64,000 bases of DNA. Source: Imperialibacter sp. EC-SDR9. GTDB lineage: Bacteria; Bacteroidota; Bacteroidia; Cytophagales; Cyclobacteriaceae. The first letter of the stretch is position 1; each line of letters begins with the position of its first letter. Location: assembly GCF_902498805.1 (NCBI RefSeq), contig NZ_LR701579.1:1-64000 (forward strand). The letters are read 5' to 3'. Below the pieces are notes generated by a model. That model saw only the letters and a program-made list of their open reading frames with translations. It did not search any database and was not told where the DNA came from. The position numbers and the translations under genes were made by a program. Below, piece after piece: positions 9,463-19,487 of this stretch.

Positions 9463-9563
9463 AATAATGCTCAATGGCCTGTAGGTTGGCCCACGGTTAC
9501 GATTTATAATTTAGGCGGATAATACCAATTAGAAAAGGCGGTGACCTATTTTATTGAATATGG

Positions 9564-10748
9564 CTAACTCTTCCTGATAGTAGCCAATACGCCTAAAACA
9601 GGGCCTGGGGCAAGGGCCAGGAGGGCTAAATTGGGTGAACCGTAGTGCATAAGCCACTGCACCACTTCAATACTGAAAATTGTTATGGAAAAGCCTATGC
9701 AGTTGACAATTGTGAGGGCCGTGCCTGTATTTTCCTTCGGTGCCGACTGAGCAACCAGCGTTGAGAACTGTGGCGAATCGGCAATAACCGAAGTGCCCCA
9801 AACAAGCAGAAATACTATAAAAAGGCCAAAGGGTAGTTGGTAACCAAATGGAGACAAAGCGCAGCACAACCCGGAAATAGTCAGTGCCACTCTGGCAACA
9901 AACCCACTTCCTCTTGCTGCTGAAAGATAGCCACCTGCAATACAAGAAAAGGCACCTGCTCCAATGATGATAAACGAGAACAAGGAAGTATTCAATTGGA
10001 TCAATGGATGCCCTTCCTGATAGAGCATAAGCACAACAGGAACAAAGGCCCAGAAGGCATAGAGCTCCCACATATGGCCAAAATAGCCGAAAGCAGCCTG
10101 TCGGAAGTCATTTTTTTTGAACACCATAAGAGAAACACCGAGATCGATTTTACTGCTGGGCTTTCTGAATGGCCCGTCAGGTACTGCGAGAAACAAGAAA
10201 ATGCCTCCTAAAGCTGAAATGGCAGAAGTACAGATAAAAACTGCCTGCCAGCTAAGTCCTTGTCCAATGCTCTTGATCAAATGAGGAAAGGCAGTGCCAA
10301 GCACCAGGGCGCCAACAAGAAAGCCAAGCGCTTTCCCAAGCCCTTTTTCATGATAATCTGAAGCGATTTTCATCCCCACGGGATAAATGCCAGCCAGGAA
10401 AAAGCCGGTTCCGAACCTAATGATCAACAAAGAAGTAAGCCACTGATTGGGCAAAAGCACTAACAGGTTGGCTGTTGCTCCCAGCAGTGCACAGACCATA
10501 AAGACCCTGGAAGGGGAGAAACGATCCGAGATACCGAGGAGCGCAAACACCAGTGTGCCGGTGATAAAGCCCAACTGCACTGCGCTTGTTAAGTGTCCTA
10601 GCGTGCCGTCGCCTAGCTGGTAGGTAGCCACGAGATCCCTGGAAACAGCGTTGCCCGCAAACCACAACGACGTACAGGCAAATTGAGCTAACACAATGAT
10701 GGGAAGAATAGCGCCGACTTTGGGGGGAGTTTGGCTCATTTGCTTCAT
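9564..10748 (-). CDS. MFS transporter
   Basis: The 394-residue protein has twelve predicted membrane helices and general MFS features, including a conserved segment between helices 2 and 3 (ALLGISDRFSPSRVF) and a glycine-rich helix 5. It resembles the cyanate/nitrate-like and drug-efflux branches more than sugar porters. The ATG overlaps the stop of the upstream MDMPI-domain gene as ATGA at 10745-10748, so the two are translationally coupled. The substrate is unknown. Confidence 0.8.
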   Translation of the reverse strand: MKQMSQTPPKVGAILPIIVLAQFACTSLWFAGNAVSRDLVATYQLGDGTLGHLTSAVQLGFITGTLVFALLGISDRFSPSRVFMVCALLGATANLLVLLPNQWLTSLLIIRFGTGFFLAGIYPVGMKIASDYHEKGLGKALGFLVGALVLGTAFPHLIKSIGQGLSWQAVFICTSAISALGGIFLFLAVPDGPFRKPSSKIDLGVSLMVFKKNDFRQAAFGYFGHMWELYAFWAFVPVVLMLYQEGHPLIQLNTSLFSFIIIGAGAFSCIAGGYLSAARGSGFVARVALTISGLCCALSPFGYQLPFGLFIVFLLVWGTSVIADSPQFSTLVAQSAPKENTGTALTIVNCIGFSITIFSIEVVQWLMHYGSPNLALLALAPGPVLGVLATIRKS

Positions 10749-11599
10749 GCCATTACTGACACCATTTGGAGTACCTGAGCTGCCAGAAGTTTATCACCCT
10801 CTACTTTAAGCCAGTCTTTGACGTCATCGGGCCTGATGTTTTTCGAAAACAGCTTCCAGGCTAGTTCGGGGGCTATTTCCACAGCTGCATCTGGCACCCG
10901 CCCGGGCTTGTCAACCAGTGCCCAGCTTGAATTTTTCCTTTCCAAATGCCACTCGCCACCAACCTGGCCGCTTACTGCAGCAGTAACCAGCGTACCTTCA
11001 GGCGCTGTTATGTTTCTGAATGTATGTGGCAAGGCCATGAAATAGGTAGCCATCAGCGGAAAGAAAAACGCTCTGGTCATTATACCTGGCTGCCCCACAG
11101 CTTCCCTTATCTGCTGCTGGTGATGCCATTTTTCTGTGTACTCCCTGGCCAGGTGCATCCAGTTGTAGCTTTTCGTTTCACCCGCCCAATCGACAGCGAA
11201 AATGGCTTCGTCCCACGGGTCAAGCGACTCATAGTAGGCCGACGTCAGCGGGCCGGTTGCCTGGTGAAGTATTCGAAGAACATTCGGGCTCAGTCTTTTG
11301 CTGGCCTTCACCCAGTCGGCATTGAGTTGATTGAGCCAGCCGACAAGGTCTTCATAAGCTTTTATCGGAGGAGGTGCTTCGCCAAAGTATCCATCACGTT
11401 GGATAGACAAAGTTCTAAGATTACCGTCCAGCAAATGGGCAGCGACATCCTTCACGTTCCAGTGCTTCGCAGGCGTCGATTTTTGCCAGTCATCGTCATT
11501 CAATGAGGCCAGCAGCTTCATCAAGGCCTCGTCGAGTGGGCGAAACAAATGCGCTACCTTAATGGGTGGAGCTTTCGGTGATCGACTCCTAGTTGGCAT
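10745..11599 (-). CDS. Maleylpyruvate-isomerase N-terminal (DinB-like) domain protein
   Basis: The 284-residue product (from ATG 11599; an alternative ATG at 11623 would overlap the upstream gene by 35 bases) starts with a DinB/MDMPI-like four-helix domain. WNVKDVAAHLLDGN and a later EKWHHQQQIREAVGQP supply the usual metal-binding histidines. Relatives are thiol-dependent metalloenzymes. The C-terminal third is less clear and may be an SCP2-like domain. It couples to the MFS gene and overlaps the carboxypeptidase gene by 11 bases, so the three probably form one operon. Confidence 0.7.
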   Translation of the reverse strand: MPTRSRSPKAPPIKVAHLFRPLDEALMKLLASLNDDDWQKSTPAKHWNVKDVAAHLLDGNLRTLSIQRDGYFGEAPPPIKAYEDLVGWLNQLNADWVKASKRLSPNVLRILHQATGPLTSAYYESLDPWDEAIFAVDWAGETKSYNWMHLAREYTEKWHHQQQIREAVGQPGIMTRAFFFPLMATYFMALPHTFRNITAPEGTLVTAAVSGQVGGEWHLERKNSSWALVDKPGRVPDAAVEIAPELAWKLFSKNIRPDDVKDWLKVEGDKLLAAQVLQMVSVMA

Positions 11600-13100
11600 T
11601 TTCAATAATGAAAGATCCGACATCTTTCTTGAACTTCTCCAACGAAGGTTGGTGGGTATACATCATATGGCCTGCCTCGTAATACTTCATGATAATATTG
11701 TCCTTCACTTCTTTTGTCAGCCCAAGGTGGTTGATGCTGTGTTCCACACCATAAAAGACAGTGGCAATATCGTAGTAGCCGTTGAGGATCAACACTTTCA
11801 TATTGGGCGCTTTGCTCATGGCTTCGGCCATGTCGATGCCCGTATTAATGGCGGCAGTTGCTCCCCAGGCAAAGTTGCCTTTGTGCTTCCAGTCCCATTT
11901 GAAGCCATCTCTTCTTCCCGCTGTTACCGTGTAGGTCAGTTTTTTATTCACCTTCAGGTCGTTGTGGAAGTAGTGGAGAAAGCCCTGGATATAGGCGGGT
12001 GAGATGGCAGCACTTTGCGGGTCGTAGTCAGCAAACTGGCCGATGCCATCCTGGCTGATGCCTTTGTACCTGGAGTCGAGGCGCCCGACAGTATTTCCTT
12101 CGTCTCTAAGCAGTTCCTGAAAAAACTCATCGGCCTGAACCCGGAGATCGGCTTTAAACCAATAGTCTGCGGAAACACCTGAAAGTGCGCTTAGCTTTGC
12201 CGCCATGGCCGATTTCTCTGATGCTGAAAGCTGGTCTCCTTTAAAAAGAGCTGGCGTGTATTCTTCTTCAGTAAATTTTCGCACTGTGGCCATGTAAGCT
12301 TCCACGGTGGCTGGTTTGTTGGCGACTTTGTTGTGGTACCAGGCCGTTGCGGCGTACGTTGGGAAGTGTACGATATAAGGAAGGTCGTCGTTCGGAGGAA
12401 ACAGCAGTGTTCTCAGGTCGAACACTGCGGACACCATGATCACACCATTCATCGCAATGCCCTGATCCAGCAGGCTGTTCATCACTCCGGCGTTTCTGAA
12501 GGTGCCATAACTCTCTCCCAAAAGGAACTTTGGCGAGTTCATGCGACTGTTGTCGATCAGGTACTGCGTGATGAAAAGACTGATGCTGCGAATATCCTGA
12601 TCCACACCCCAGAAGTCTTCGAACTTGGCCTTGCCTACCGGCACGCTTAGCCCAGTGCCCACCGGATCAATCATTACCAGGTCGGCTATATCCAGAATGG
12701 AGTAATCGTTATTCACTAGCTGATAAGGTGCGGCATTATTGAAGTTTGGATCGTTCACAACAATGCGTTTCGGGCCCATTACGCCCATGTGCAACCAGAA
12801 AGAGGAAGAGCCAGGCCCACCGTTGTAGGAGAAAACGATGGGTCTGGTAGACGGAGCACCTTCCTTCACGTAGCTCGTAAAGCCAAATAGCGCAATAGGC
12901 TCATTGTTCTCGTCTCGGAGCTGAACAGTACCAGCTTTGGCAGTAAGCTCGATGGAGGTGCCATTAATTTTTACCGTTTGTTTGGTGGTGGCCACTTCAC
13001 CTTCGGGGATCGGCCCCGTTGGTTTTTCACTTTCCTTTTCCTGGGCAGTGGCGTTGCCAAAGCAGATGATAACGATAGTCAGGTAGAGTAGTTTTTTCAT
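11589..13100 (-). CDS. S10-family serine carboxypeptidase-like protein
   Basis: The 503-residue protein has a signal peptide and an alpha/beta hydrolase fold of peptidase family S10. FSYNGGPGSSSFW forms the oxyanion region near residues 94-106. GESYGTFR carries the catalytic serine. LILNGYYDIATVF supplies the aspartate and YEAGHMMYTHQP the histidine. A complete triad is therefore visible. It probably trims C-terminal residues from peptides in the periplasm. It leads the operon with the MDMPI-domain protein and the MFS permease. Confidence 0.88.
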   Translation of the reverse strand: MKKLLYLTIVIICFGNATAQEKESEKPTGPIPEGEVATTKQTVKINGTSIELTAKAGTVQLRDENNEPIALFGFTSYVKEGAPSTRPIVFSYNGGPGSSSFWLHMGVMGPKRIVVNDPNFNNAAPYQLVNNDYSILDIADLVMIDPVGTGLSVPVGKAKFEDFWGVDQDIRSISLFITQYLIDNSRMNSPKFLLGESYGTFRNAGVMNSLLDQGIAMNGVIMVSAVFDLRTLLFPPNDDLPYIVHFPTYAATAWYHNKVANKPATVEAYMATVRKFTEEEYTPALFKGDQLSASEKSAMAAKLSALSGVSADYWFKADLRVQADEFFQELLRDEGNTVGRLDSRYKGISQDGIGQFADYDPQSAAISPAYIQGFLHYFHNDLKVNKKLTYTVTAGRRDGFKWDWKHKGNFAWGATAAINTGIDMAEAMSKAPNMKVLILNGYYDIATVFYGVEHSINHLGLTKEVKDNIIMKYYEAGHMMYTHQPSLEKFKKDVGSFIIENAN

Positions 13101-13191
13101 AAGCTATGAGGCTGTATTAATTGGTTGACCAAGCCGAATGTAAAAAGACCTTTGAACTTTTGCACTCCACCGGTCAAAATCAACGGAGTAC

Positions 13192-14070
13192 TTAGTGAAT
13201 TGGCTGGTCGGCAGGTCGGCTCCTCTTCCACCTTCTGTGCGTCCATAGCCAAAACTCCGGATGTTTTTGTATGTCCGCTTCTAAAAGCGCTACATGTTTT
13301 TTTGTGATGGCGCCAAAGGGTTCTTTGGTAGCGTCCTTTGTTATCAATTCGAAATCCATTTGATAACAACCTCTTTTGACTTTGATGATTCTGCCAAACA
13401 CGACAGCACAGTCTTGCTCGACAGCATATTTTTCTGTTCCGAAAGCCACGCAGGTTTCCTGGTTGAGGAAAGTGGTCCAAAAAACGTTCTTACTCTTGGT
13501 CGGGAACTGGTCAGCACCAAACACAGCAGCGAACAGTGGGCCATCTTTTGCTTCAAAAATCTCCCAGAAACGTTTCTTTGGGTACATCTGCAAGCCATAC
13601 TTACTTCGTGAGTCTTTCATTAGCTTGTCCACCCCTTTGTTTGCGAGAGGTGTGTACAGAGCCATAGCCTGATGTGGGATTTGCTCGTCGATGGCTACAG
13701 CCAGCATTTCCCAGTTGTTGTAGTGCCCTCCCGCAATGATGATGTTCTTATTTTCAGCAAACAGATCAGTAAACACCTGCTCACCGGTAATCCTGCACCT
13801 TCGAATGGCTTCTTCTCTTGAAATGCTGAAAATCATCAAAGATTCCACCATCAGGTCACAAAAGTGCGAATAGAACTTCCGGGTAATTTCCAGCACCTCG
13901 TCTGGTGACTTTTCCGGGAACGAGGCCGTTATTTGTTTGACAACAATCGACTTTCGATAGAGGCCGCCATAGAACAGGATAAACGAAAGGGAGTCGGAAA
14001 TGCCGTAGAGCAGCCAGGAGGGCAATAGAGAAACCGGCTTGATAAAGCAGTAGTAGAACAAGGTAAACAT
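13192..14070 (-). CDS. Lysophospholipid acyltransferase (LpxL/HtrB-like)
   Basis: The 292-residue protein has one N-terminal membrane helix and the HxxxxE acyltransferase motif in GGHYNNWEML near residue 118. The length matches LpxL/HtrB lipid A acyltransferases, which transfer a secondary acyl chain at the inner membrane. It could acylate lipid A or another lipid, such as the ornithine/glycine lipids of Bacteroidota. It lies 91 bp upstream of the carboxypeptidase gene in the same direction. Confidence 0.85.
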   Translation of the reverse strand: MFTLFYYCFIKPVSLLPSWLLYGISDSLSFILFYGGLYRKSIVVKQITASFPEKSPDEVLEITRKFYSHFCDLMVESLMIFSISREEAIRRCRITGEQVFTDLFAENKNIIIAGGHYNNWEMLAVAIDEQIPHQAMALYTPLANKGVDKLMKDSRSKYGLQMYPKKRFWEIFEAKDGPLFAAVFGADQFPTKSKNVFWTTFLNQETCVAFGTEKYAVEQDCAVVFGRIIKVKRGCYQMDFELITKDATKEPFGAITKKHVALLEADIQKHPEFWLWTHRRWKRSRPADQPIH

Positions 14071-14227
14071 AAGTAGGCGTAGGTGGTTAGTTGAACCTAA
14101 TCAACCGGCACCGGTTGGCGCAGGCCGAATCCGAAAGATAGCAATATCAGTTGAACCAGTGACATAGGCTGTTTTAAAGCAATCCTTTTGTGCCATCACA
14201 GGTAAATACCGCCGATCGCATGGTATG

Positions 14228-15127
14228 CTATTTGTCCAGCGCCACTCTTATATGCGAACCTTCTACCAGCTGGAAGGTGGCTGAAGCAAACTTTATCTTT
14301 CCATTACTTTTGTCGACTTCATCCAGAATTCTTGTGAAAAGCAGATCCTTGGTGCTTCTCCTTTTTTTGTAGTCCACGGCATAGCGAAGAGTAAACTCCA
14401 CCCAGTTATCGTTGGCTGCCAGCGTGACCATTGGTTCAGTAGAAGCATCTTCTATCATGTACTTTTTCACCATCCCTGCCCATTCCTGCCGGGCTGTGGC
14501 GGTATAGCCTCCTACAATTTCGGCTGCCACTTTGTTAAGCATATTTTTCATTTTTTGATAGTCGCTGCCAAACTGAACCGGCAGTTTGATCTCGTCCCAA
14601 AGAAAGGGAAAGTCGGTGGAGTAGTTAAAAACCGGTTCTTTGAAGACAAAGCTGTTGGCAATTCTAACTATTCGACCATTGTAGAGGTCTCCGTTTACCC
14701 ACTGGCCTATTTCCATCAGCGTAGTCCGCAAAACACCAATATCAATGACATCCCCCTTTATGCCTCCCAGTTGTACCCGGTCTCCCGTTTTGTAAAAACC
14801 ACCGAAGACAATGGCCATCCACCCTGCAACACTGGCTATCACTTCCTGTAGTGCAAATGCTATGCCTGCACCGGCCACGCCGAGCGCCACCGTAAACCCG
14901 CCCAGCTTATCGCTAAAAACGACCGTTATCAGCACTACTACGAGAAAGTACCCAAAAAACGAAATCGCCTTTTTTGATTTGTACCTTATTTTAGTGTCTT
15001 CAATTTTTCCGGAAAACGTTTTCCCAATGAATTGGGTAATGGCCCAAATAACTGCAATACCGATAAACACTGTCACCAGTTTCCCGACGGTGGGATTGTA
15101 GAGGTACTCTTTTGCGAAATCTTCCAT
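14228..15127 (-). CDS. Small mechanosensitive channel, MscS family
   Basis: The 299-residue protein has an N-terminal helix, then two more (about 50-100). The pore-lining Gly/Ala-rich helix follows (VALGVAGAGIAFALQEV, near 78-94). The beta domain starts at GGFYKTGDRVQLGGIKGDV. This is the MscS signature. It should open under membrane tension and release solutes on hypo-osmotic shock. It follows a second MscS gene with a 3-bp gap, so they form an operon. Confidence 0.9.
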   Translation of the reverse strand: MEDFAKEYLYNPTVGKLVTVFIGIAVIWAITQFIGKTFSGKIEDTKIRYKSKKAISFFGYFLVVVLITVVFSDKLGGFTVALGVAGAGIAFALQEVIASVAGWMAIVFGGFYKTGDRVQLGGIKGDVIDIGVLRTTLMEIGQWVNGDLYNGRIVRIANSFVFKEPVFNYSTDFPFLWDEIKLPVQFGSDYQKMKNMLNKVAAEIVGGYTATARQEWAGMVKKYMIEDASTEPMVTLAANDNWVEFTLRYAVDYKKRRSTKDLLFTRILDEVDKSNGKIKFASATFQLVEGSHIRVALDK

Positions 15128-15130
15128 GGC

Positions 15131-17047
15131 TTACTTTTTAGGCTCTGGGCTGCTCTGCTTACTATTCACATTGAATGCCGGTGCCTGATAGTCCTTTGGC
15201 AGATAGTTGACTGGAGTAGTTACCATATTACCATCTCTAAGTGCACGGTAATGTGGCGACAATATTTCTACCCCACTTTCATTGAATTTGTCCTGGATAT
15301 TCTGGTGCAGGTCGGAATAAGTCCTTGGCATTTTATTGGGCTCGGCGGTATAGGCATTGAGCTGGTAGGATACATAGTAGTCATCCAAACTTGTTTGCAA
15401 CACAAACGGCTTGTGGTCATTGTTGACGCCATCGGTAGCCAGCGCAGCGGCAATCAGTAATTCATGAACTTGTTTCCAGGGCACGTCGTACCCAATTGTT
15501 ACGGTGGTATGGAGAATGAGTCCTAACTCTTTGCTGGACGTCGAATAGTTAATGGTTTTACCTCCAAGGATACTGGCGTTTGGTACGGTGATGTCCTCGT
15601 TTTTTGGGGTCCGAAGCCGGGTAACAAGCAAAGACTTTTCGACCACATCCCCAACAATGTCATCAATTTTGACCCGGTCGCCTACTTTAAAAGGCCTCAT
15701 GTAGGTGATAACCAAGCCGGCAACAGCATTGGCAATAGCAGTGGATGAGCCTAGTGAAAAAAGAATACCCAGGAAAACGGAAACGCCTTGAAAAATCTTA
15801 GAGTCGGACCCTGGAAGATAAGGGAAAATCACAACAAACATAAAAGCGTAAAGCAACACCTTGATGATATTGAATGTGGGCATTGCCCAGTCGGCATAGA
15901 AGCCGGTGAACTTTAGCCGTTCAGCAGCAATCTCTTGTGCCACAAATTTTATGAACTTGATAGCGTAGTGCGTCGCCAGATAGATAATTACAATAGAAAA
16001 TACATTAGGCAGGTAGCTGAAAATGGAAATAAGGATACTTTTTGTTGGTTCCCAAACCCAGCCGAAGAGGGTAGCAGCCCACCCTCTTGTGAAGGGAAAC
16101 ACACTGAAAAGCAATGGAAGGGAGATGTACATCAGCAATCCGAATACTGCCCATTTCAGAATCGTGCTGATTCGCAGAGTTAAATCCAGCTCACGCTTTG
16201 GAGGAAGAATCTCGTAGTCTCTGAACCTGATCCCGTGGAAAAGGGAATCTTTCTTGACGATAATCAAAAGATTGAGTTTACGAAAAAGTCGATTGAGTAG
16301 ATAAATTAGGCCATAGGTACCTGCGATGATGAGCAGGGTAAGCGCCACTCTCATCAGTATATTTTTCCAGCTATTGGCATCTCTTTCAGCTTCAATACCT
16401 TTCGATATCGCAGTTGCATGCTCAGTAGCTAGTGCCTTCTTTTCCCTTCCAACCCAGAGTGCATCTGTGTCGGTCACACTCATCAGGATCATTTCCCCAA
16501 ACGTGATGTCGGCTGTCGACTCATTAAGAATAACCTGGAGAGAATCCGGTTTGAAGTTGTCGTCGTGATAAAGAACCTCAATCTTTTTTGTGATATTGGC
16601 TGCTCTTTCTTTAGGCATCACCGGGCCCAGCTTTGTGAAAACCATAAACAAAGTATCTCCGAACGGGGTGACGGGATAACCTACAGCCGTTTCCTTCAGC
16701 TGATTGATTTTTTTAAGTTGCTCGGCCTTTCTTGTGGAATCCTGTATTTCGATGTTCCTGACCTGACGCAGCAGATCGGCTTGTTTCAGCTTATCATTTT
16801 CCTTTAGCAGGTTGATTTGTTGAAGAAGCTCAGCCTTTTTTACCGAATCATCAATTCTTTTTTGCTCGCTTCGCCTGACAAGATTGGAGTATTCTTCCAG
16901 TTGATTAGCTATCGAATCGCTTATGTACTGCGCTCTTTTTGCTTGTTCGACAGAATCGGACTTTGCAACCAGGCTGTCAGCTGACTGGCCTTGGCTGTTG
17001 AAACAGCTGATTATGGCTATGAGGAGTGATAAAACTTTGAGTTTCAT
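15131..17047 (-). CDS. Large MscS-family mechanosensitive channel with N-terminal coiled coil
   Basis: The 638-residue protein has a signal peptide (residues 1-21), then a Lys/Glu/Gln-rich coiled coil with three repeats of a Q-x-N-x-L-K-E type (about 35-125). A periplasmic domain follows. Membrane helices span about 230-450 and the MscS core follows: GSSTAIANAVAGLVITYMRP, then FKVGDRVKIDDIVGDVVEKS (about 430-490). The layout resembles large MscK/YbdG-like channels. It is the first gene of the pair. Confidence 0.88.
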   Translation of the reverse strand: MKLKVLSLLIAIISCFNSQGQSADSLVAKSDSVEQAKRAQYISDSIANQLEEYSNLVRRSEQKRIDDSVKKAELLQQINLLKENDKLKQADLLRQVRNIEIQDSTRKAEQLKKINQLKETAVGYPVTPFGDTLFMVFTKLGPVMPKERAANITKKIEVLYHDDNFKPDSLQVILNESTADITFGEMILMSVTDTDALWVGREKKALATEHATAISKGIEAERDANSWKNILMRVALTLLIIAGTYGLIYLLNRLFRKLNLLIIVKKDSLFHGIRFRDYEILPPKRELDLTLRISTILKWAVFGLLMYISLPLLFSVFPFTRGWAATLFGWVWEPTKSILISIFSYLPNVFSIVIIYLATHYAIKFIKFVAQEIAAERLKFTGFYADWAMPTFNIIKVLLYAFMFVVIFPYLPGSDSKIFQGVSVFLGILFSLGSSTAIANAVAGLVITYMRPFKVGDRVKIDDIVGDVVEKSLLVTRLRTPKNEDITVPNASILGGKTINYSTSSKELGLILHTTVTIGYDVPWKQVHELLIAAALATDGVNNDHKPFVLQTSLDDYYVSYQLNAYTAEPNKMPRTYSDLHQNIQDKFNESGVEILSPHYRALRDGNMVTTPVNYLPKDYQAPAFNVNSKQSSPEPKK

Positions 17048-17134
17048 ATCATTGATATTTCAGTTACAAAGTTACTCTAATTCAGACGAATAGAGATGAT
17101 AACAATCAGACGTACCGCAAGCTTCTCAAGCTGA

Positions 17135-17950
17135 CTATTGTCTTCCCCCCAACTTAATTCGCCACGACACGCCTGCATCAACAAACCAGTCGCTGACACC
17201 GTCATTTTTGCCATAGCCGACGGACATATCAAGAAGAAAATCATTGTTGACAAGATAGGAGAGACCGGTATTCCACCGGTTGTCAAAGTCACCGTTGAAT
17301 ACGGTGCCATAGTTTTCAATAAAGCTGCCCACCTTTTCAGCCAAAGGAAAGGATAGATTCACTGTGTAATTGAATGCCGGATCGGTATTGTTACCCGTCC
17401 AGGCCACAGCCCAGTTGGTAGTAAGTCCTAGCTTGTCGGTGAGTCTCTGGCCGTGAATAAGCATGATCCTTGGTGCAAGGTTAGCAGCTTTGTAGTCCTC
17501 ATCCACAGCTGTGAACCGGGCATCGGCCTGGATACCAAGGGAGGGCTTTTCTCCATGGCCGTCAAGTAAGTTGTAGCGGATGCCTGCATTCCACATGCCC
17601 AAACCACCTGCTGTCAAATCTGAGACACTCGTTTTGTCATGGCGCAGAGCAAAAGCGGACCTGATCTCAAGCCTTTCAAGAATTCCGTACCGCAACGACG
17701 CCAGGTAGGTGTAGTTGGTGCCAGTGACATCGGTGTTGCCTACCGAGTATGCGTTATAGGTACCTCCGGTTTGCACCTGAAAAACATTTTTCCCGGTGGT
17801 AAACGGCCCAACCGATTGTCCAGGCCTGGCACTGCGAATGGTGGGGTTGTACTGAGCAGCGGCCTTTGGTATTGAGAGGCAAGACAACACAAGCATCAAT
17901 AGGCCAACCATCAGCTGATAGTTTGGCTTGGGTAGTGTACGAATAGCCAT
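17135..17950 (-). CDS. Outer-membrane transporter-like beta-barrel protein
   Basis: The ATG at 17950 gives a 271-residue protein with a signal peptide ending near KAAAQY. The rest is beta-strand rich, with repeated alternating hydrophobic segments and an aromatic C-terminus. It resembles the 'MetA-pathway of phenol degradation' (Phenol_MetA_deg) group of putative outer-membrane channels. A longer start 16 codons upstream would put polar residues ahead of the signal peptide. It may be the outer-membrane component of the surrounding ion-transport cluster, but this is inference. Confidence 0.65.
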   Translation of the reverse strand: MAIRTLPKPNYQLMVGLLMLVLSCLSIPKAAAQYNPTIRSARPGQSVGPFTTGKNVFQVQTGGTYNAYSVGNTDVTGTNYTYLASLRYGILERLEIRSAFALRHDKTSVSDLTAGGLGMWNAGIRYNLLDGHGEKPSLGIQADARFTAVDEDYKAANLAPRIMLIHGQRLTDKLGLTTNWAVAWTGNNTDPAFNYTVNLSFPLAEKVGSFIENYGTVFNGDFDNRWNTGLSYLVNNDFLLDMSVGYGKNDGVSDWFVDAGVSWRIKLGGRQ

Positions 17951-18101
17951 TAGGGTGGGTCGTTTTTTTTGCGCAATGTTAGTACAAATATTGAACACTA
18001 TATGCGATAGTTACAAACAAAATAATTTATCTGATAGATTTTTAAAACTGTCTGTAAATCAGGAGTTTCTTGCTGATTAACTATAAAACAACAACAAGGG
18101 T

Positions 18102-19367
18102 TTACTTTGTTTTTGTGAGGGCCTCTATTTCTTGATCCAGCTTGTCCCAATCAGTGAATTCAAGCTCATCTTTGTCCTCAAAGTCTTGCTTCTTGAAAAC
18201 AAGCCCGAGTGTCATCAAAACACTTGTGGCGATAATGACTATCAAAAGAATGGCATCGCTGAAGGCGTCATTTTTCCATTCGTCGGGAATGGAAAAAAAC
18301 AGAAGGACAGTAATTAAACCTCTGGGCGCAATCCAAACTTGAGGGCTGATGTTTTTGACAACAATCGACTTTAGCAAAATGTACCTCACCACGTAAGTCA
18401 GTACTAGAATAGTAAGGGAAGTAATGAGTGCCAACACGTCGGTGAGGCCCGAAAAATCAAGCGTCATTCCAAAAATGACAAAGAAAAATGTTCTCACCAC
18501 AAAGGCAGACTCCATCGTCACCACATGGAAGTCTTCCAAGATGTGCTTCAGGGCTGTTTCATCGATTAGTTTCTTCAGCTTGCCCCTAAAGAAAATAGTA
18601 TGATTGCTCAGCACAAGTCCGAACACCATGATAATAAGGAGGGAGGAGAGGTGAAACATTTTGCCCGTTGAATACAACAGCACCAAAACAGCTATGAGAA
18701 AGAACAGCTTCACTTTGGTCGTCAGCTTTTGCAGGAGAAGCACCAGTGAGTAACTGATAATGATAGAAAGGGCGATAGTAATCAGGATACTGCTTGAGAC
18801 CTCCCACACCACACCTGCTGTGGTGGCAGTTTCGGCGCTCCCAAGCAAAAAATAGAAAAACATGATGCCCAGGATATCTGAAAAGGTACTTTCATAAATC
18901 ATAAATTCCTTTTTCGAGCCGGACAGGTTGCCGACGCTGGGGATAATGATGGCACTGCTGAGTATCGAAAGCGGCACTGCATAGATTAAGGCAGTGTAGA
19001 AATCGTCGAAGAAAAAATACTTAAGAAGGTAGGCAATACCAATGGACGTAGCAATGAGCGACAACAATGCCACCAAAAATGATTTTATCAGAAGGGGCTT
19101 TTTTTCTTTGGTCAGCTTCAAATCCAGGGCAGCTTCGAGCACAATCATGATAAGGCCAACCACGCCCAGTAGCTCCAGCGCTTCCATAATACCCCTTTCC
19201 AGGTTGATGTCGTAGAAGTTTAAAAGCTCCTGAAAGCCTACACCCAGCCCAATTAATAGCAATACACTTGGAATATTAGTTTTCTTCGAAAACTGATTAA
19301 AGAAGTACGAAGCAATGATGATGATCGAAATAGCGATAGTTTCGCTATAAGCATTTAGCATGTCCAT
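18102..19367 (-). CDS. Cation:proton antiporter (CPA1 type)
   Basis: The 421-residue protein has twelve predicted helices of the Na+/H+ exchanger fold, including the PLSILSSAIIIPSVGNLSG and YESTFSDILGIMFFY stretches that correspond to the discontinuous core helices. ESTFSD supplies the acidic ion-binding residue. The short, highly charged C-terminal tail (DELEFTDWDKLDQEIE) is cytoplasmic. It should exchange Na+ or K+ for protons. It is divergent from the SLC12-like gene, 120 bp away. Confidence 0.85.
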   Translation of the reverse strand: MDMLNAYSETIAISIIIIASYFFNQFSKKTNIPSVLLLIGLGVGFQELLNFYDINLERGIMEALELLGVVGLIMIVLEAALDLKLTKEKKPLLIKSFLVALLSLIATSIGIAYLLKYFFFDDFYTALIYAVPLSILSSAIIIPSVGNLSGSKKEFMIYESTFSDILGIMFFYFLLGSAETATTAGVVWEVSSSILITIALSIIISYSLVLLLQKLTTKVKLFFLIAVLVLLYSTGKMFHLSSLLIIMVFGLVLSNHTIFFRGKLKKLIDETALKHILEDFHVVTMESAFVVRTFFFVIFGMTLDFSGLTDVLALITSLTILVLTYVVRYILLKSIVVKNISPQVWIAPRGLITVLLFFSIPDEWKNDAFSDAILLIVIIATSVLMTLGLVFKKQDFEDKDELEFTDWDKLDQEIEALTKTK

Positions 19368-19487
19368 ACCTGGATGTTAATTTTGAGATATACTACAAAG
19401 AGAGCTACTTTTAACTGAAAGCAAAAACTCCTGTCAGGTACGAAAATAGCAGTTTCAATTCTTAACTAGCATTAAATTAGATGATCA

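Noticed and set aside
13097-13480. Minus-strand frame overlapping the acyltransferase gene
   Set aside because: It lies in another frame of a well-supported gene and has no family features.
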